Shown piece by piece: positions 26,561-35,372 of a stretch of DNA of 64,000 nucleotides. The stretch's first letter is position 1; every line of letters begins with the position of its first letter. The stretch comes from Haladaptatus salinisoli (lineage in GTDB: Archaea > Halobacteriota > Halobacteria > Halobacteriales > Haladaptataceae): the NCBI RefSeq assembly GCF_020614375.1, contig NZ_CP085330.1, forward strand, positions 248,001 to 312,000. The letters are read 5' to 3'. Made by a program: the position numbers and the translations under genes. The notes beneath the pieces are model-generated. The model searched no databases, was not told the origin of the DNA, and saw only the letters and a list, made by a program, of their open reading frames with translations.

Positions 26561-27895
26561 ATGGATTTAAGCCCCGATCTTGCAGTGTCCGAGGATATCA
26601 TTCTCGAAGCATGCGGTGACACGGACGTTCCAGAGCTTGGTGTTATTGAACAGGTATGGGAGACGAATCCGATAGCCGTCGATCGGATTCCAGAGTACGC
26701 TGGTGCGGCAGTCGACGAACTCACCTTCGACGATGTTCCAGAAGGCGGTGAAGTCGCCGTTGGCGTTGGGAGCCGAGGAATCGCAAACCTCCCGCTCTTG
26801 GTGCGCGGTGTTATCGAGAGACTTGATGAGCTTGGCTACGATCCGTTTATCTTCCCCGCGATGGGAAGCCATGGCGGTGCGACGGCAGAGGGACAGCAGG
26901 AGATGCTCGAATCCCTGGGTGTCACCGAAGAACGGGTCGGCTGTGAAATACGTTCGAGCATGGAGGTCGTCGAGGTAGGTGAAACGCCTGATAGGAGCGT
27001 GCCGGTTGTTGCCGATGCCAATGCAGTGGCGGCGGACGCGATCCTCCCGGTAAATCGGATTAAACCACACACTGACTTTGACGGAACCGTCGAGAGTGGT
27101 CTGTCGAAGATGATGGTGATCGGCATGGGCAAACAACGCGGCGCGAAGATCGCTCACGAGTGGGCGATCGAGTGGAGTTTTCGGAATATGATCCCTGAGA
27201 TTACTTCGCAGTTGCTCAATGCCCTGCCAATCGTCGGCGGTGTCGCGATCGTCGAAGATCAGCACGACGACACGGCTCATATTGAGGGAATTCAGCCCGA
27301 GGGATTCCTCGACCGTGAGGCTGAACTCCTCGAAACCGCGTACGAAATCATGCCCAAGATCCCCTTCGACAGCGTCGATGTCCTCATCTTCGATAAACAG
27401 GGAAAAGACATCAGTGGTCAGGGATTAGACACGAACGTCATCGGCCGGCGCCCATTCGCGATCAACGAGCCCAAACCAGATCGCCCCGAGATCAAACGGA
27501 TCTTTGTTCGCGGGCTCACCGAGACCTCCCACGGCAATGCGATGGGGATGGGATCGGCGGACTTCGTGCATCAGGATGTCGCGACTGAACTGAACGCTTC
27601 GGACACGCTCATCAATGCGATCACAGCCAGTACGATTCGGGGTGTTCGCCTCCCACCGGTGGTTGAGACGGATCGTGCGGGCTTGGTGGCGGCACTGTCG
27701 ACGATTGGTGTGATCGACCAGGAGGAGGTCCGTGTCATCAGGGCTGCAGACACGATGCATCTCGGCCGGTTTTATGCATCCCAGGCACTCGTCGAGGAAG
27801 CGAAAGAGCGCGACGACCTTCGCGTTATTGCCGACCCTGAACCGATCGAGTTCGACGACGGGCAGTTCACAGCAGCGTCGCCCCAGACTACATAG
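26561..27895 (+). CDS. LarA-like (lactate racemase family, DUF2088) protein
   Basis: A 444-residue protein of the nickel-pincer racemase superfamily as judged by FIFPAMGSHGGATAEGQ (about residues 101-117) and NRIKPHTDFDGTVESGLSKM followed by IGMGKQRGA (about 165-195). LarA interconverts D- and L-lactate; other members epimerise malate, 2-hydroxyglutarate or sugar acids. The lactate permease upstream supports lactate; the KdgT remnant supports a sugar acid. ATG 26561 is chosen because codons before it belong to the KdgT remnant. Confidence 0.7.
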   Translation: MDLSPDLAVSEDIILEACGDTDVPELGVIEQVWETNPIAVDRIPEYAGAAVDELTFDDVPEGGEVAVGVGSRGIANLPLLVRGVIERLDELGYDPFIFPAMGSHGGATAEGQQEMLESLGVTEERVGCEIRSSMEVVEVGETPDRSVPVVADANAVAADAILPVNRIKPHTDFDGTVESGLSKMMVIGMGKQRGAKIAHEWAIEWSFRNMIPEITSQLLNALPIVGGVAIVEDQHDDTAHIEGIQPEGFLDREAELLETAYEIMPKIPFDSVDVLIFDKQGKDISGQGLDTNVIGRRPFAINEPKPDRPEIKRIFVRGLTETSHGNAMGMGSADFVHQDVATELNASDTLINAITASTIRGVRLPPVVETDRAGLVAALSTIGVIDQEEVRVIRAADTMHLGRFYASQALVEEAKERDDLRVIADPEPIEFDDGQFTAASPQTT

Positions 27896-28104
27896 AGAGT
27901 AAGCGGGTCGAGGACAAGTACCTCGACGTCCTCAAACACGCGAAGCACGTTGCCAAGACGAACGACGGGGTGATCGCACGGTTAAGCTATCGCGAAGTCG
28001 CAACGCACTACGGCTGTGTGTACAAGAACGATGGTTACCGTGTCATGGAAGAGATGGCCAAACACGTTCCCGGTGTGAGTTACAAGGAATCTGACGGAGG
28101 AATT
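27885..28104 (+). pseudogene. Remnant of an unidentified protein
   Basis: Directly after the LarA-like gene a frame reads PDYIESKRVEDKYLDVLKHA, KHVAKTNDGVIARLSYREV and GYRVMEEMAKHVPGVSYKES, with clear coding character (possible winged helix). It has no start codon of its own before GTG 27970, and the sequence turns random after about 28104. I take it as an internal or C-terminal piece of a lost gene, possibly from a plasmid, but cannot name it. Confidence 0.4.
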
Positions 28105-28180
28105 CGATCATCTGTCGCCCCGCAGCCCAGACGAGGGTGTCACTACTTCCCGCTAATTCTACCACAATTCCTTCTGACAG

Positions 28181-28341
28181 CTACCGGAACCACCTGACAC
28201 GTGCCGTCGAAAAATCGCCGTCACCGTGCACCGACACGTAGATCGTCGGTGCGTACGAGTCGACGATCTCGCAACTCACACCCGTCTCAGTTAGCGACCA
28301 GGTGAGGACGTCGCCATCGACGTGTCGATTTTGTACACCAT
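28181..28341 (-). pseudogene. N-terminal remnant of a family B DNA polymerase
   Basis: From ATG 28341 the frame reads MVYKID, then one base is missing and the next frame continues VDGDVLTWSLTETGV, EIVDSYAPTIYVSVHGDG and STARVRWFR to TAG 28181. This matches the first 50 residues of the plasmid/provirus-type PolB2 of haloarchaea (FxDGxVLxW...YxPTIYV). The rest of the roughly 750-residue polymerase is absent. Family match is from memory of PolB2 N-termini. Confidence 0.5.
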
Positions 28342-28345
28342 GGCC

Positions 28346-28594
28346 TCATCCCCGGTCGTTCAAATCGTCCTCGATATGATCGAGTCGGTCTTCCAAATCG
28401 TCGATTTGGATCTGCTGTTCGAGTAATATCGAGATGAGGATCGGCGTCTCGACGAACAAGGGCTTGTGTACCGTACTGGGATCGGTATGCAGCTGGGCAT
28501 ACTCGAAGAGTCGATCAAAGACCGCTTGGTCGGTCGGTCGAAGCGCCCGGCGATACTCGTCCCATTCCGTTGTAATCTGGCTGGTGTAGCTCAT
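28346..28594 (-). CDS. Small haloarchaeal coiled-coil protein
   Basis: An 82-residue protein: WDEYRRALRPTDQAVFDRLFEYAQLH, then a hydrophobic strand/helix and a C-terminal heptad helix (EQQIQIDDLEDRLDHIEDDL). It is clearly homologous to the protein at 45865-46170 in the GC-rich half. Start at MSYTSQIT (28594), the point where similarity begins; the longer open frame upstream looks random. Function unknown; the C-terminus should form a coiled coil. Confidence 0.7.
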   Translation of the reverse strand: MSYTSQITTEWDEYRRALRPTDQAVFDRLFEYAQLHTDPSTVHKPLFVETPILISILLEQQIQIDDLEDRLDHIEDDLNDRG

Positions 28595-29389
28595 TGCAGG
28601 TAGACACGACCACCGAGATGGCCTTAGGCAGGCCAGGGTCGCTTCCGAATATTCCAATACCCGAAATATCGATAGTAATCGGTGTGGGTGTCGTGTTGAT
28701 CGCCACACTGGAGAAAGAACGTGATCTGCTTTTTCACTAATTTCGATCGGTTCATTGCATCGAGAGAAGCCCACTAGAACCTCGAGGGATTTCTGTAAAT
28801 TTGGCCAGGTTAATTCTGTCTTCCATTCGCCAAATATCGATGAAGGCGAGGTGATACCGAACGAATTGGTTGATGAGGTTGTGGCGAATTCCCTCATCGC
28901 ATCTACGGACGGTTTCAAAGGGGTTGCAGAGGGTTCGATTCACAGTGAGCTACTGGATTGCTATACGATTCTACCGCAATTCACGATCTGCGATGCCTGA
29001 TAGTGGTAGCTGAACTCGGCTCCTTCCATTCGTTTCCGATTCGGATTTCCGAAATGCTGGGTGTCGACTTAGACGCACTGCACAACAAACACACTCGGGT
29101 ATCGAAAAAGACGACTAGGGGGAGGCAACTCTCACGACCAGGCACGAGAACATCGTTGGGTGATGGCGCCAAACTATGCCGTCGTGCTGGCCTCTGTGAG
29201 AGCGTATCCATACCTATGGTCCAAAGGATAAAATAAGCTCGTCAGACATAGTTTGATTTTACTATATTATTCAACCGAATGATCTAAACAGCAGTTATCG
29301 AACTCGATTTTCGGCATCGTTTTCTTTCCATCGAGTAAATTCTCGCGTAATCGGCTGTTACTTAACTATCTTAAGAGCTAACAAAAAGT
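28595..29389. other. Degenerate region without an intact gene
   Basis: Nearly 800 bases. One minus-strand frame (28755-28943) reads FETVRRCDEGIRHNLINQ and FVRYHLAFIDIWRMEDRI, which could be decayed coding sequence such as a transposase, but I cannot tie it to a family. Nothing else supports a gene. Confidence 0.3.
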
Positions 29390-29785
29390 ATGAACGGCGA
29401 GTCACAGACAACCAAAACGACCCGCTGGTTCGGCTCCACCACTGAACAATCCGGATCGAACTCATTCCACCAATATGCATTGATCGCTTCCGAGACGATT
29501 GACGCCGAATCATCGAGTTCGGAACTTGCTACCGATATAATCAACGCACTCATTGACGTAATTGAGCCAGCGACTGGCCAAACGACGCTCACGCTGTACG
29601 AATACGTGAATCCAGACGCGCTCGAAGACATCATTACAGCAAGCGCAGAGAAAAAAAGCGACATCGAAGTCAGATTCACAGTCGAAGGCTATCTCGTCAC
29701 CGTTCGGAGTAACAATACCATCCTCATTTACGAATCGCTCGGAGCACATCCCAGTACTAGTGAGAAGCCGTCCCTGGCTAGTTGA
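29390..29785 (+). CDS. HalOD1 output domain protein
   Basis: A 131-residue protein. Residues about 25-120 match the halobacterial output domain 1 (HalOD1): LATDIINALIDVIEPATGQT, LTLYEYVNPDALEDIITASAEK and VRFTVEGYLVTVRSNNTILIYE. The domain is widespread in haloarchaea, sometimes fused to receiver domains, and probably transmits a regulatory signal; partners are unknown. TTAACTATCTTAAG upstream provides a promoter. Confidence 0.85.
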   Translation: MNGESQTTKTTRWFGSTTEQSGSNSFHQYALIASETIDAESSSSELATDIINALIDVIEPATGQTTLTLYEYVNPDALEDIITASAEKKSDIEVRFTVEGYLVTVRSNNTILIYESLGAHPSTSEKPSLAS

Positions 29786-29852
29786 TCAAGTAAAACGTTC
29801 CAACGACACCATATACTATTTATGTGCGCCCTCACTGACAAGGCAGTCCTCG

Positions 29853-30089
29853 TTAGTCGGTTTCATAATCAGTGAGCCGAAGCTTCCTCTCAACCTCATA
29901 GAGATGGCCTTTCATGTAGAGCCGTTCGACGATATCCTTGGCAGCTGGCCGTTCAAGGTCTTCTTCCGCCTTGAGGATCGCATGTGCTTCATCGTAGGTG
30001 AGCTCGCCCTCAGCCGGGAGTTCCTTCGCGAGTGCGTCGAGTGCCTCTTGTGCAAGAGGTGCGAGTGGCGATTCGCCATCAGAAACCAT
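29853..30089 (-). CDS. Small acidic haloarchaeal protein with winged-helix look
   Basis: A 78-residue protein: LAQEALDALAKELPAEGELT, YDEAHAILKAEE, IVERLYMKGHLYEVERKLRLTD. Three helices followed by a beta hairpin fit a small winged helix, suggesting DNA binding. I recall similar short haloarchaeal proteins but no function. Convergent with the HalOD1 gene. Confidence 0.6.
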   Translation of the reverse strand: MVSDGESPLAPLAQEALDALAKELPAEGELTYDEAHAILKAEEDLERPAAKDIVERLYMKGHLYEVERKLRLTDYETD

Positions 30090-30506
30090 CGGTACTCCCG
30101 AATCTGCGTTCGCAGTAAGTAAACCCTCGGGAGACGCCTCTTTGTGTCACGCTTTTCGCTGCGACAATGGGATAGGCATACGGCGTGGGCGGATGGGTTA
30201 GGGATGAGTACGAATACCCACGCCGCTTGCCGGGAGACGTTGACTGCATTCCGTGCTTAGAACGCGATGGATAAAGGGGCGAGCCAACCACAGCGGAAGT
30301 GAAACTAACTGCAGCTACAGGTTCCTTTGCTAATCCTGGCGCACAGTCTCGTGCCGTGAGTTGCCTCACTGAGGCCGATGATGGGGTAGGCGATGCGCGC
30401 GTCGCCTACCGTGTTCTTTCATTTCGCTTTCTACAGAGATAACGGAGTCGCCACGTCGTCTAACAATCCTACAGAGCGCTCGAATCTTTTTGAGTAAGCG
30501 AAGAGG
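30090..30506. other. Intergenic stretch without a supported gene
   Basis: About 415 bases. A plus-strand run reads YEYPRRLPGDVDCIPCLERDG (around 30210-30270) but has no convincing start and ends at once. No other signal seen. Confidence 0.3.
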
Positions 30507-31288
30507 TTACTGCCGGAACGTTAGCAGGTGGGACTTTACCTCTTCAAACTCACTTCGAGGGATTACGAGGTGAGATAGCGGGGAACCCATGATTCGTCGT
30601 GTAGCCTGTTCAATGAGGGTGTCCTTCCTTCGCCACGAAAGTGCAAGTTCATTGTCCGTGGTTTCCCTGACGGAATCTAACTGCGTTAAGTCATGACAGT
30701 GGTGTGAGACGGACATCCGTTCTTCCTCATCAGGCCCTACTACCGGCCTGTCGAACACGCACAACTCGGAGCCAGTCAACTCCACGTACTTCCCATCCTG
30801 TTCCCATGCTGCGACAGTGTGTGAGGGAACTACAATTCCGAATCCCCCGAGCGAATCGGTTAATCGCTCAACGAACTTGGTGGTGGGTGACTCCTCACGA
30901 ATTCGGATTTTCCCACGTGTAAGTGGTTCGTACTGGCCGTCACAACCGCTTCGAAACTCGGAGCGTGAAACGAGAGGATCGAGACAGGAAGACTACCACC
31001 GTTGCCTAATGCGTTGTGGATTGCCTGTAGCACAGTGTCGTCACCCGGGAGATCGCCAGTTCGCCACGTTAGTTCGTCTTCAGTCTTGGAGTTCGATTCT
31101 CTCGGCACTTCTTCAAGGGCGGAAACTTCGTTTGGGAGAGACCGAATTTCTGACGTGTGAACGCCCACAGAGAACTCCGGTGCTGCCTCTTCAAGGGCAT
31201 TTATCAAATTGGATTTGCAAACGACAACCCGGTCATCATCGAATGCGATTATTCGGTGAGTCGCGTCAAATAGTCCGTACGATTCCAT
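30507..31288 (-). pseudogene. Unidentified haloarchaeal protein split by a frameshift
   Basis: The first frame starts MESYGLFDATHRIIAFDDDRV at 31288 and is coding-like to about 30970 (GNGGSLPVSILSF). From there the neighbouring frame is coding-like: SRSEFRSGCDGQYEPLTRGK, SPTTKFVERLTDSLGGFGIV and AAWEQDGKYVELTGSELCVF, ending at 30507. Together they would make a roughly 260-residue soluble protein. An indel around 30930-31000 (or a sequencing error) separates them. I do not recognise the family. Confidence 0.55.
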
Positions 31289-31618
31289 TTTTAGTGAGTT
31301 TGAGCGAAAGGTGTTATTCCATAAGGTGATTCTTTCGTCACCTTGAGATTGAAAAAGGCACCCTCCCCTTACTTAGATGTATTGTTTCGCGAACATGAGT
31401 GCTACCGGTGACTTCTGAAATTGGCTACTACCACCTAAATTCCTAATGGGAGTCGAAACTGGCAGGTCGGCACCGTCGGCGAATCGGGTTTCGTACCGCG
31501 AGCGTTCGCGTGGAAAACGCGGGTCGTCCGCGAACGCGGTCGACGGTGCGCTCGGAAGAGCTCCCGTTGACGAAGTCGGACGGAGACCGCGCTGGCGCAC
31601 GCTCCGTTCCCGCCGAGG
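31289..31618. other. Composition boundary region
   Basis: No gene seen. Up to about 31440 the sequence has the AT-richer character of the left part; from about 31450 onward it is uniformly GC-rich with strong third-position G/C. A minus-strand frame end reads FQKSPVALMFAKQYI (to 31373) but has no support upstream. Confidence 0.5.
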
Positions 31619-32371
31619 TCACCGTCGAGCGGCCGCGCGAACCGCGTCCCACAGACGCCGGTACCGCGCCTTCCAACTGCGGTCGCCGTCGGTGCGGGAC
31701 GGGGTTGGACGTTCCGGGCGGTCGGCGGCGTCGCGGCGATTCCGATCCGCGGAGAGGGCCGTCACGACCGCTCCGGCGGTCATCCCCAGGGAGGTCGCTA
31801 GCACCGCGAGCTCCCGTTCCAGTCTGCCGAGGTCGAGCGCGTCGAAGTGCATGATCATCCACACCATCCCCGAGACGAACAGGACGCCGCCGGCCCCGGT
31901 CAGCCAGGCGTCGGCGGACGACCGCTTCGCCGACGCGCGCGTGACCCGAACGAGGACGCTCCCCGCGAGGAAGTGGATGCCGAAGACCGCGGCGAGGAAC
32001 CCGGCGGCGGAGAGGACCGCGAACGGGTTCCACGAGGGAAGCGCCGGCGTTGCGCGTCCGACGATTTCGAGGAACGCTCGCAGGAGTCCGGCGAGGAGGC
32101 CGTCGGCGACGCCGAGCAGTGCCGCGACGACGTCGGCTTCGAAGTCGAGCAGCGACGCGGCGAGTCGGGACAGCACTCGCCGACCGGTGAGTTCGGCGAG
32201 GACGAAGAGCGCGACGGGCGGCGCGACGCCGACCGCGAGCGCTCGTGTGAGGGCGCGGTACGCGACGCCGTCGCGCCGCCGGATTCCATTTCCGACGAAC
32301 CAGACGAGCGTCAGCAGCGGAACGACCGCGATGGGCGACTCCCGGAGGAGACGAACGGTGGTTTCGAACAT
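31619..32371 (-). CDS. Membrane protein of unknown function
   Basis: A 250-residue protein with about five or six hydrophobic helices: ESPIAVVPLLTLVWFVGNGI at the start, RALAVGVAPPVALFVLAEL, FAVLSAAGFLAAVFGIHFLA, AGGVLFVSGMVWMIMHF and LAVLATSLGMTAGAVVTAL, then a basic C-terminal tail. No recognised domain. ATG 32371 (MFETTVRLL) is preferred over the ATG eight codons earlier. Confidence 0.65.
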   Translation of the reverse strand: MFETTVRLLRESPIAVVPLLTLVWFVGNGIRRRDGVAYRALTRALAVGVAPPVALFVLAELTGRRVLSRLAASLLDFEADVVAALLGVADGLLAGLLRAFLEIVGRATPALPSWNPFAVLSAAGFLAAVFGIHFLAGSVLVRVTRASAKRSSADAWLTGAGGVLFVSGMVWMIMHFDALDLGRLERELAVLATSLGMTAGAVVTALSADRNRRDAADRPERPTPSRTDGDRSWKARYRRLWDAVRAAARR

Positions 32372-32489
32372 GTGACGGGCGGTGATAGCGAGCACGCTGA
32401 TACTCGAAGCGGTGGGTAGAGAACGTTTTGGCTTCGGTCGCGGAGCGCGGTCGGTGTCGTGAAACTCCGAAAACGGACGTATCGCTCGC

Positions 32490-32508
32490 TACCGAACCGC
32501 CTTCGGTA
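32490..32508. repeat. Perfect 7-bp inverted repeat
   Basis: TACCGAA and TTCGGTA flank a five-base loop (CCGCC). It lies four bases before the larger palindrome, so the two could form adjacent stem-loops in RNA. Confidence 0.6.
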
Positions 32509-32512
32509 CTCT

Positions 32513-32548
32513 ATCGAGCTTCCGCGACCGGGGTCGCGGAAGCTCGAT
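32513..32548. repeat. Perfect 36-base inverted repeat (17-bp arms)
   Basis: Arm ATCGAGCTTCCGCGACC, two-base centre GG, then the exact reverse complement. A perfect 17-bp stem between the ends of a membrane-protein gene's upstream region and an epimerase's 3' end is far longer than expected by chance. Possible roles are a terminator, a protein-binding palindrome or a REP-like mobile repeat. Confidence 0.7.
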
Positions 32549-32815
32549 TCGGGGCCGGTGACTCGGGCGCGCCGGTACGGCGGAGTCGAGAAGACGCCGG
32601 CGTCGAGCAGGGAGGGCGCGGGGGGTAGGGGTCGTGCAACTCGGAGGCTTTGGTATGCCACGGCGCAGTTTTTACCCTCCCTGCAACCTGAACTTGCGAG
32701 TTCGAGACTAAATATATTATGTCTAAGACAATATCGTAATCGATTGAAAATTGGGCGCAGTAATCGTATCATCCCCGAGCGACCCTCCGTTCGCCGCGTT
32801 TCGATTCGCAGGCCC

Positions 32816-34027
32816 TCACTGAGATGGCTTCGATATCGGCGACTCCCCTCCGAACGCCTCCATCGCCACGTACGTATTGTTGACGGGGTGGTAACCGGGT
32901 TCGACTTCGGTTCCTCGATTCGGATCGTCGCGGCCGTTCTCACGGGAGAGTCGTTCGAACCAATTTCCGTACTTCGGGTTGACGAAGTGCGCCTCCGCGT
33001 ACTCCCAGAGTTCGTCGTACCAGTCGAGGTACTCGTCGTCGATTCCGCCGAGCAGCGCCGCGGCCCCGATGGCCTCCGCGACCGTCCACCCGTACTTGTC
33101 GGCGATGACCGGCGTACCGTCCGCCTCGACCGTGTAGTAGAACCCGCCGTGCTCGTCGTCCCAACCCAGTTCGACGGCGAGGTCGAAGAGTTCCCGGGCG
33201 CGCGTCGTCAACCAGTCGTCGTCCCGAAACGCGGCCAGCGTCAGGAGGAGCTTCGACCACTCGACGTGGTGGCCGGGCTGGTAGCCCCACGGTCGGAATC
33301 TGTGCCGCGGTTCGTCCTCGTTGTACTCGAAGTCGTGGTTCCAGTCCGCGTCGTAGTGTTCCCAGAGGCGACCGTCTGTCTCGGAGGCGAGGTCGTCGAC
33401 GAAGGCGTGGGCGATGGCGTACGCGCGGTCGAGATACGGCTCCTCGCCGGTCGCTTCGTGGGCGGCGAGCAACGCCTCGCAGGCGTGCATGTTGGCGTTC
33501 TGCCCGCGGTACGGCGCGAGACGCTCCCATCGTCCGTCGGCGCGGTCGGCGTAGAGGCCGTGTTGGCCCTCCCAAAATCGGTCGTCCATGGTTTCAAAGG
33601 CCCGTCGGAGTTCCTCCCGCGCCCCGGGGACTCCGGCCTCGGTCGCTCGCGCACACGCGAGCACCGCGAACGCGTGGCCGTAGCAGTATCGGGTGTCGTC
33701 TTCCGTCCGCCTGCCGTCGAGTAGCCAGTCGTACCCCCCTCGCCGATCGTCCCAATGGTGGTTCGAGAGGAAGGCCAGTCCGTGCTCCGCCGCCGCACGG
33801 CACCAGTCCGGACCGTCGACGAGTGCCCCGACGCTGAAGTTGTGAATCGCCCTGGCCGTGGCGACCAGATGTTTCGTGCGACCGTCGTAGACGTGCCCGT
33901 CGCGCTCGTCGAGTTGCGCGACGTAGCCGCCGAAACGGCGGTCGATGCAGTCGGGGTAGTAGAAGTTGAGGACGTTCAGCAGTCGCTGCCGGAGCACCCA
34001 TCGGTCGCGATTGTCTGGCGAGGGCAT
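32816..34027 (-). CDS. AGE (N-acylglucosamine 2-epimerase) family enzyme
   Basis: A 403-residue alpha6/alpha6-barrel protein of the AGE / cellobiose epimerase / YihS superfamily. Seen motifs include NFYYPDCIDRRFGGYVAQLD (about 22-41), the RTKHLVATARAIHNFS segment with the family Arg and aromatic residues, PYRGQNANMHACEALLAAHE and the catalytic-type His in PGHHVEWSKLLL. Such enzymes isomerise free sugars or N-acylated hexosamines; here mannose/glucose or cellobiose-type epimerisation is possible. Start MPSPDNRDRW at 34027. Confidence 0.85.
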   Translation of the reverse strand: MPSPDNRDRWVLRQRLLNVLNFYYPDCIDRRFGGYVAQLDERDGHVYDGRTKHLVATARAIHNFSVGALVDGPDWCRAAAEHGLAFLSNHHWDDRRGGYDWLLDGRRTEDDTRYCYGHAFAVLACARATEAGVPGAREELRRAFETMDDRFWEGQHGLYADRADGRWERLAPYRGQNANMHACEALLAAHEATGEEPYLDRAYAIAHAFVDDLASETDGRLWEHYDADWNHDFEYNEDEPRHRFRPWGYQPGHHVEWSKLLLTLAAFRDDDWLTTRARELFDLAVELGWDDEHGGFYYTVEADGTPVIADKYGWTVAEAIGAAALLGGIDDEYLDWYDELWEYAEAHFVNPKYGNWFERLSRENGRDDPNRGTEVEPGYHPVNNTYVAMEAFGGESPISKPSQ

Positions 34028-34469
34028 ATCCCTTTTTTCGAGCGCGGCTATTAGATTCCACCGGCGAGCAGTCGGCCCGTCTTTCGGGCGGGATTCGAGG
34101 ACGAAACTTCGGTCGCGGTCGCTCCGGGTTTCGCACGAGCGCCGACATCGGCGACCGCCCGTCGTTCGTCGACCGTCCGAATGCACAACGGGCCAAAACC
34201 GTTAATTTATGGCGCGTACTATGCGTAGTCGCAGGGGACGCCCGACTCGGCGCTGACGTGCGACGGTCGATATCAACCATAGGACACCGAATCGGTCGCC
34301 CCCGATGGGGAGGGTCGACCGCCGATAACTCTCCACGCGATCCTCTTCGAGACGGCGCCTAAGACATCGATATCGACGGATTCTGTCCCTGAACCGGGTT
34401 TTCGCGGACTGATTACACCGAAGATGAGGGGACAACGTTTATGTCCGGAACCGCCTTTTTATTGGACGA
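34028..34469. other. Divergent intergenic region
   Basis: About 440 bases between the divergent epimerase and PHP genes with no coding-like frame; promoter-like AT-rich patches occur around 34200 (GTTAATTTAT) and 34450 (CTTTTTATTG). The latter is about 20 bp before the PHP start. Confidence 0.4.
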
Positions 34470-35354
34470 GTGTCCCCCGGAGCAACAGTCACGATCGACC
34501 CCCACGTCCACTCGGAAGCTTCGTTCGACGGCCACGACCCCGTCGAACTGCTCCTCGAACAGGCGAGCGACATCGGCCTCGACGCCATCGTCATCACCGA
34601 CCACGACGCCATCGCCGAATCGAAGCGGGCGGCGGCGCTCGCGGACGACTACGGTCTGATCGGCATCCCCGGCGTCGAAGTTTCGACGGCGGACGGCCAC
34701 CTCCTCGCCATCGGCGTCGAGACGCTTCCGACGCCCGACCGGTCGCTCTCGGCGACGGTCGAGGAGATTCGGGACCTCGGCGGCGTCGCCGTCGTTCCGC
34801 ACCCCTTCCAGTGGAGTCGCCACGGCGTTCGCAGACGGAACATCACCGACTGCGACGCCATCGAGGTGTACAACTCGTGGCTCTTCACGGGCTACAAGAA
34901 TCGGCGGGCGAAGGCGTACGCGGACGCGCACGGCTACCCGAGCGTCGCGGCGAGCGACGCTCACACCGCCTCGCTGGTCGGACGAGCGTACACGGAACTG
35001 ACCATCGACTCCGTCTCGTCCGTCGACGAGGTCGACGCGGACACCATCGTCGAGGCGTTCAGGGACGGGACGACTCGCATTCGGGGCAAGCGCACGCCCG
35101 TCCACCACAGCACCCACCACTACGCGAAGGGCGCGAGCAAGCGGGCGAACGCCGCGCTCACGTCGTCGAACCTCAACATCGCCGCGCTACTCACGCAGGC
35201 GGCGTACGCGTTCCATCGCGGGAAACTGACGCAGGGAACGCTGCTGTTCGGCGCGGCGACGCTCTCGCTTCGGGATAGCCGCCTCTGGTACTTGGCCGAA
35301 GGGATGCTCACGGCGAAGTACCTCACGCGGCGAGTTCCGTGGTCGCTTTTCTGA
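34470..35354 (+). CDS. PHP domain metal-dependent phosphoesterase
   Basis: A 294-residue enzyme. The PHP metal ligands are present in order: DPHVHSEASFDG (about 10-21), VITDHDA (about 42-48), GVEVS (about 67-71), VPHPFQW (about 108-114) and SDAH (about 156-159). Residues after 220 are an extra C-terminal haloarchaeal part. The family includes phosphoesterases acting on nucleotides, histidinol phosphate or 3',5'-bisphosphates; the substrate is not readable. GTG start at 34470. Confidence 0.85.
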   Translation: MSPGATVTIDPHVHSEASFDGHDPVELLLEQASDIGLDAIVITDHDAIAESKRAAALADDYGLIGIPGVEVSTADGHLLAIGVETLPTPDRSLSATVEEIRDLGGVAVVPHPFQWSRHGVRRRNITDCDAIEVYNSWLFTGYKNRRAKAYADAHGYPSVAASDAHTASLVGRAYTELTIDSVSSVDEVDADTIVEAFRDGTTRIRGKRTPVHHSTHHYAKGASKRANAALTSSNLNIAALLTQAAYAFHRGKLTQGTLLFGAATLSLRDSRLWYLAEGMLTAKYLTRRVPWSLF

Positions 35355-35372
35355 GGCGGATCCCCGCGGTCG

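Larger units (their letters stand above)
32372..32815. other. Intergenic region with two tandem hairpins
   Basis: No gene visible in about 440 bases. It holds the small hairpin at 32490-32508, the 36-base perfect palindrome at 32513-32548, and an AT-rich tract (about 32700-32760) that breaks the GC-rich background and could carry a promoter. Confidence 0.45.

Noticed and set aside
28752..28943. Possible transposase remnant (FVRYHLAFIDIWRMEDRI)
   Set aside because: Vaguely like the end of an IS4-type transposase, but no catalytic motif, start or inverted repeats could be found.
30079..30369. 96-codon minus-strand open frame
   Set aside because: No coding character (Ser/Pro/Arg-rich), overlaps the end of the small gene at 29853-30089 and has no homologue I can recall.
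32459..33724. A 421-codon plus-strand open frame
   Set aside because: Antisense to the AGE-family epimerase; Arg/Val-rich shadow.
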